This document shows, in pieces, positions 61,091-64,000 of a DNA stretch of 64,000 bases (positions are counted from its first letter, which is position 1; the number at the start of each line of letters is the position of its first letter). Where the stretch lies: NCBI GenBank assembly GCA_958353395.1, contig CATWSG010000008.1, forward strand, positions 1-64,000. The letters run 5' to 3'. The position numbers were made by a program, and so were the translations under genes. Source of the DNA: an uncultured Collinsella sp. Lineage in GTDB: Bacteria; Actinomycetota; Coriobacteriia; Coriobacteriales; Coriobacteriaceae. The notes below the pieces were generated by a model. It saw nothing but the letters and a program-made list of their open reading frames with translations, searched no databases and had not been told where the DNA came from.

Positions 61091-61831
61091 CTATTGCGCA
61101 GCGGCAATGCGGCGGACGATATCGAGCGTGATGCCGCTCGCGGTGCGAGCGTACTCGTCCAGATCGAACTCGCGCTCGCAAAACGCGTCATATGCCTCGT
61201 CGCAATTATCGCTGATAGCGCGCAGCACCAGGCAATCGACACCATTCTTGGCCGCGATGTGCGCAATTGCCGCGCCCTCCATCTCGACGCAATCGGCATG
61301 CGTGGCCTCAATCGCAGCGTTACGCATGGCATCACCAGTAACAAAGCGGTCACCCGTGGCGATAGTGCCACACAGGAACTGCTTGGGGTCCTTCTCCGCA
61401 GAAGTCTCATCCGCCGAGACATCCACAAATCCACGCTCGGCAAGCACGGCGGCGGCGACATCAGCCAACACCGGCGTCGAGACAAACTCCTCGAGCCCCG
61501 GCGCGGACTCGGCGATGAGTGCCGTATCGGTATCCAGATAGCGCAGGCACTTGCCTATAACCACGTCGTTAATATGCAGTTTAGGGTTAAGGCCACCCGC
61601 AATGCCCGAAAACACTACGGCCTGCGGGGCGTATTTGCTGATGAGATGCTGCGTTGCGGCAGCGGCGTTCACGGTCCCCATGCCCGCCGTCGTGGCGACT
61701 ACTGTCAGACCCGAAAGCCCACCGTTCACAACGGTCAAGCCCGCCTCCTGCGACTCATGCGCGCCACTCAGCTCTTCCTTAATCTGCGCAACCTCTTTTT
61801 CGAGCGCACCGATGATTGCGATGGTAGGCAT
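61091..61831 (-). CDS. mtnN: 5'-methylthioadenosine/S-adenosylhomocysteine nucleosidase
   Basis: A 246-residue nucleosidase that cleaves adenine from MTA and SAH. The glycine-rich G-I-A-G-G, the E-M-E-G-A-A-I-A-H (catalytic Glu and Met) and A-I-S-D-N-C-D near the C-terminus (Asp of the purine site) are all present. The ATG at 61831, six bases after GGGGG, is preferred to the one at 61843, which has no spacer. It clears the MTA/SAH produced by radical SAM and methyltransferase chemistry. Confidence 0.92.
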   Translation of the reverse strand: MPTIAIIGALEKEVAQIKEELSGAHESQEAGLTVVNGGLSGLTVVATTAGMGTVNAAAATQHLISKYAPQAVVFSGIAGGLNPKLHINDVVIGKCLRYLDTDTALIAESAPGLEEFVSTPVLADVAAAVLAERGFVDVSADETSAEKDPKQFLCGTIATGDRFVTGDAMRNAAIEATHADCVEMEGAAIAHIAAKNGVDCLVLRAISDNCDEAYDAFCEREFDLDEYARTASGITLDIVRRIAAAQ

Positions 61832-61957
61832 ACCATCCCCCAAACCTGTGAAAACTGCTTATCCACGGTATGGTACCAGCATTTTGACTCAACCGTGTCT
61901 GCACCAAGCCGTTAGGCCAGTACAGCTCGGATATCATAAAGGGGCAAAAATGGCTTG

Positions 61958-62776
61958 TTAGCCGATGGCCGACCTGAGCTCCGCACGGCGCTTTTTCATG
62001 CCGGTCATAACGGCATTGCGCAGCTCGGGCATGCGCGCGGTATCCATCTGGGGCACGCCCTCGAGCTTATAGGGAATGCCCAGTTGCTCGTACTTGACGA
62101 CACCCATCGTGTGATATGGCAGCATTTCCAGGCCCACCACGTTGTGCCATGGAGCGATGAGGCGACCGAGCTTCTCGCACTCCTCCACCGTGTCGGTAAT
62201 GCCCGGCACCACCACGTGACGGATAACAACCTTGATCTTGCGACGTGCAAGCTCATCGCCAAACGCCAAGATGCGTGCGGGATCGCAACCAGTCAGCTTT
62301 TTATGCTCGACCGGGTCGGCATGCTTAATATCGAGCAGCACCATGTCGGTCTCGTTGAGAACGGCATCGAACTTCTCGGGGTGATTGGGATCAAACGCAT
62401 ATCCGCAGCTGTCAAGGCAGGTATGCACGCGGCCATCGGGGTTATTGTGCATGGCGCGGAACAGGTCGGCCAAAAACTCAGGCTGTAGGAGCGGCTCGCC
62501 GCCCGAAACCGTAATTCCGCCGCTGCGATAGAACTCGTGGTTACTCTGGAACTCATCCATCAGGTGTTCGACGGTCACCATGGTGCCGCCGTTAACCGAC
62601 CAGGTATCGGGATTGTGACAATACGCGCAGCGCATGGGACAGCCCTGGACAAACACCACAAAGCGAATGCCGGGTCCGTCGACCGTTCCCATCGTCTCGA
62701 TTGAATGCACGCGGCCTAGGGCAAATGCGGAATCCTCAGGACGAGCGTCCACACCCTCAAGCGTCATCTCAGCCAT
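61958..62776 (-). CDS. pflA: Pyruvate formate-lyase activating enzyme
   Basis: A 272-residue radical SAM enzyme that installs the glycyl radical in PflB. The [4Fe-4S] site is Cys46-x3-Cys50-x2-Cys53 (C-P-M-R-C-A-Y-C-H-N-P-D), with T-V-D-G-P-G-I-R and S-G-G-E-P-L-L-Q. The start is taken as the ATG at 62776, which has a GGTAGCGG site; 62806 is possible. No pflB lies within the window, so the activase is separated from its partner here, contrary to the usual linkage. Confidence 0.9.
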   Translation of the reverse strand: MAEMTLEGVDARPEDSAFALGRVHSIETMGTVDGPGIRFVVFVQGCPMRCAYCHNPDTWSVNGGTMVTVEHLMDEFQSNHEFYRSGGITVSGGEPLLQPEFLADLFRAMHNNPDGRVHTCLDSCGYAFDPNHPEKFDAVLNETDMVLLDIKHADPVEHKKLTGCDPARILAFGDELARRKIKVVIRHVVVPGITDTVEECEKLGRLIAPWHNVVGLEMLPYHTMGVVKYEQLGIPYKLEGVPQMDTARMPELRNAVMTGMKKRRAELRSAIG

Positions 62777-62823
62777 TCCCGCTACCTTGCCTCTCCTTGG
62801 ATGCAACCAATTAAAATGCCAGA

Positions 62824-62872
62824 GCCATTCTAGCCCATGCGCTTGCGTTTAAACGTCTCGGGCTAGAATGGC
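62824..62872 (-). terminator. Terminator between degV and pflA
   Basis: Perfect 13-bp arms GCCATTCTAGCCC (62824-62836) and GGGCTAGAATGGC (62860-62872) with a 23-base loop. It lies 79 bp past the degV stop and 48 bp upstream of pflA. Confidence 0.75.
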
Positions 62873-62950
62873 ACGTTTTAATCTATCCCCCATCACCATG
62901 GCTGGGGTCTACGTCGAGATGTCAGGCTGAAGAACGCTCACCTGCGGCCT

Positions 62951-63805
62951 TTACGCCTTAAGCGTGAGCACCGCACCGAAGGCGGTCGGGCCGCAGTGGC
63001 TCGAGATGACGCCACCAACCTGAGTCCAGGTAATGTCCTTAAAGCCCAGGTCGCGCGCATAGATTTCCATGTCGTCGCGCAACTCCTCGGAAAGACCCAC
63101 CGAATACGCCAGGCCAATATGCGAGTAGTCGATCTCGCCCTTGGCAACCATGTGGTCAATAAAGGCACGGGCGCACTTGAGCATAGAACCGCGGAACTTC
63201 TTGGTCGCCACGAACTTGCCGCCCGTCACCTCAATGCAGGGCTTAATCTTGAGCAGGTGGGCACCGAGGAATGCCACGTTGGACAGACGACCGCCTGCCT
63301 TAAGGAAGGCAAGGTCCGTAGGAACAAAGCCCAGCAGCACACGGTCCATGACGGAGTTCGTAAATGCAAAGATCTCGTCGACGGTGGCATCGGGGTGAGC
63401 CTCGATGTATTTGGCGGTCTCGACGACAACAAGCGACTGGCCCACCGAGACAAAGCGCGTGTCCATGGAGAACACGTAGTCGCGGCCCTTAGCTGCAATC
63501 TTGGAGGACTGATGCGAGCAGGTCGTGGCCTCGGAGTACGCAAGATGCAGAATGGTCGCATCGGGCTGCTCGGCATGGATACGGTCGTACACGTGAGCAA
63601 AATCCGCAGGCGCGCAGCCGCTGGTCTTGGGCATTACGCCAAACTCGTTGCAGCGTGAATAAATCTCGAGCGGATCGATCGAGCCGTCCTCGACGGTCTC
63701 GTCACCAATCATGACATGCATGGGCACGCGCACGATGCCGTAGCGTTCGCAAAGCTCCGGCGTCACATCCGACCCAGACTCAACCACGATTACGTACTTG
63801 CCCAT
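62951..63805 (-). CDS. degV: DegV family fatty-acid-binding protein
   Basis: A 284-residue DegV protein. N-terminal V-I-V-V-E-S-G-S-D-V-T (phosphate-binding loop), T-S-G-C-A-P-A-D-F, and C-terminal P-T-A-F-G-A-V-L. The fold binds fatty acids, often for supply to a fatty-acid kinase. I place the start at 63805 because the residues before it are Arg-rich and lack a site, though the ribosome site for this ATG is weak too. It stands alone at the right edge of the window. Confidence 0.88.
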   Translation of the reverse strand: MGKYVIVVESGSDVTPELCERYGIVRVPMHVMIGDETVEDGSIDPLEIYSRCNEFGVMPKTSGCAPADFAHVYDRIHAEQPDATILHLAYSEATTCSHQSSKIAAKGRDYVFSMDTRFVSVGQSLVVVETAKYIEAHPDATVDEIFAFTNSVMDRVLLGFVPTDLAFLKAGGRLSNVAFLGAHLLKIKPCIEVTGGKFVATKKFRGSMLKCARAFIDHMVAKGEIDYSHIGLAYSVGLSEELRDDMEIYARDLGFKDITWTQVGGVISSHCGPTAFGAVLTLKA

Positions 63806-64000
63806 TATTATCACGACCCATCTCAACATTGGCTTTTCAATACATGGCACGCGCCGCCGCACTGTTGCACAACGGCGTCCAAGCGCCAAAGAGACGCCGC
63901 CCCTTGCACACAACAAAGGACAGCGTCTCCCTGGAAAACTCCGTGCATCCTGAGATTCTACACGGTTTATTAAGGAGTGTTACTTATTCCGCAAACGGTC

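Overview
The window looks like a chromosome segment of a high-GC, strictly anaerobic Coriobacteriia member, most likely Collinsella or a close relative. Supporting signs are a very large 2-hydroxyacyl-CoA dehydratase activase-like protein, pyruvate formate-lyase activase, a sortase substrate ending in LAQTG rather than LPXTG, an AmaP/DUF2273/Asp23 envelope-stress cluster, and many short genes with good AGGAGG-type ribosome sites. The assignment comes from gene content and style only, without a database search.

Layout. 1-5100: a zinc-ribbon DUF4013-like membrane protein running off the left edge, a YitT-family membrane protein, the amaP-DUF2273-asp23 operon, and yebC. 5200-10400: a DUF6020-type membrane protein, lgt, a NifU-C scaffold, dCMP deaminase and coaX, all on the minus strand. 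10500-17900: an OPT-family transporter, a 1151-residue coiled-coil/CAP-domain surface protein with a G9 tract in its 5' coding region, and a DUF389 protein. 18100-27300: a decayed gene, the dehydratase activase-like gene with its TetR regulator, a candidate type I toxin/antisense RNA locus, a Cof phosphatase, and glnK/amt for ammonium. 27400-35900: a CmpB-like permease, an HD protein, a short DXS, and a polar amino-acid ABC transporter followed by a class I glutamine-amidotransferase-like hydrolase. 35900-46400: an Hpt plus GGDEF-REC-HD-GYP pair, an alpha/beta hydrolase, a radical SAM protein, SEC-C methionine aminopeptidase, a 2-hydroxyacid dehydrogenase, M18 aminopeptidase, a cholylglycine-hydrolase-like Ntn enzyme and phosphofructokinase. 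46400-53440: an accessory-like stretch with large palindromes, a MacB-type ABC exporter, a GyrI-like protein, an Abi remnant, ogt, and a tRNA-like fragment. 53440-58740: aspartate-family amino-acid genes (asd and lysC on minus, thrC and thrB on plus). 59000-64000: a two-gene ADP-ribosyltransferase-like/XRE toxin-antitoxin candidate with a double-dyad operator, then engB, mtnN, pflA and degV.

The most unusual property of the window lies between its genes. (i) One dispersed 40-45 bp hairpin occurs six times, with a loop reading AAACCTGTCCC, and other hairpins have the same loop core but different arms. Several abut a stop codon exactly. (ii) Seven larger palindromes of about 100-190 bp share an architecture of long outer arms around one or two inner hairpins, though their sequences differ. 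(iii) Three 59-bp palindromes stand in tandem at an 80-bp period. (iv) A 67-bp palindrome is present twice. The two best candidates for complete, little-described systems are the type I toxin-antitoxin-like locus at 24089-24405 and the DUF3990/XRE pair at 59020-60430.
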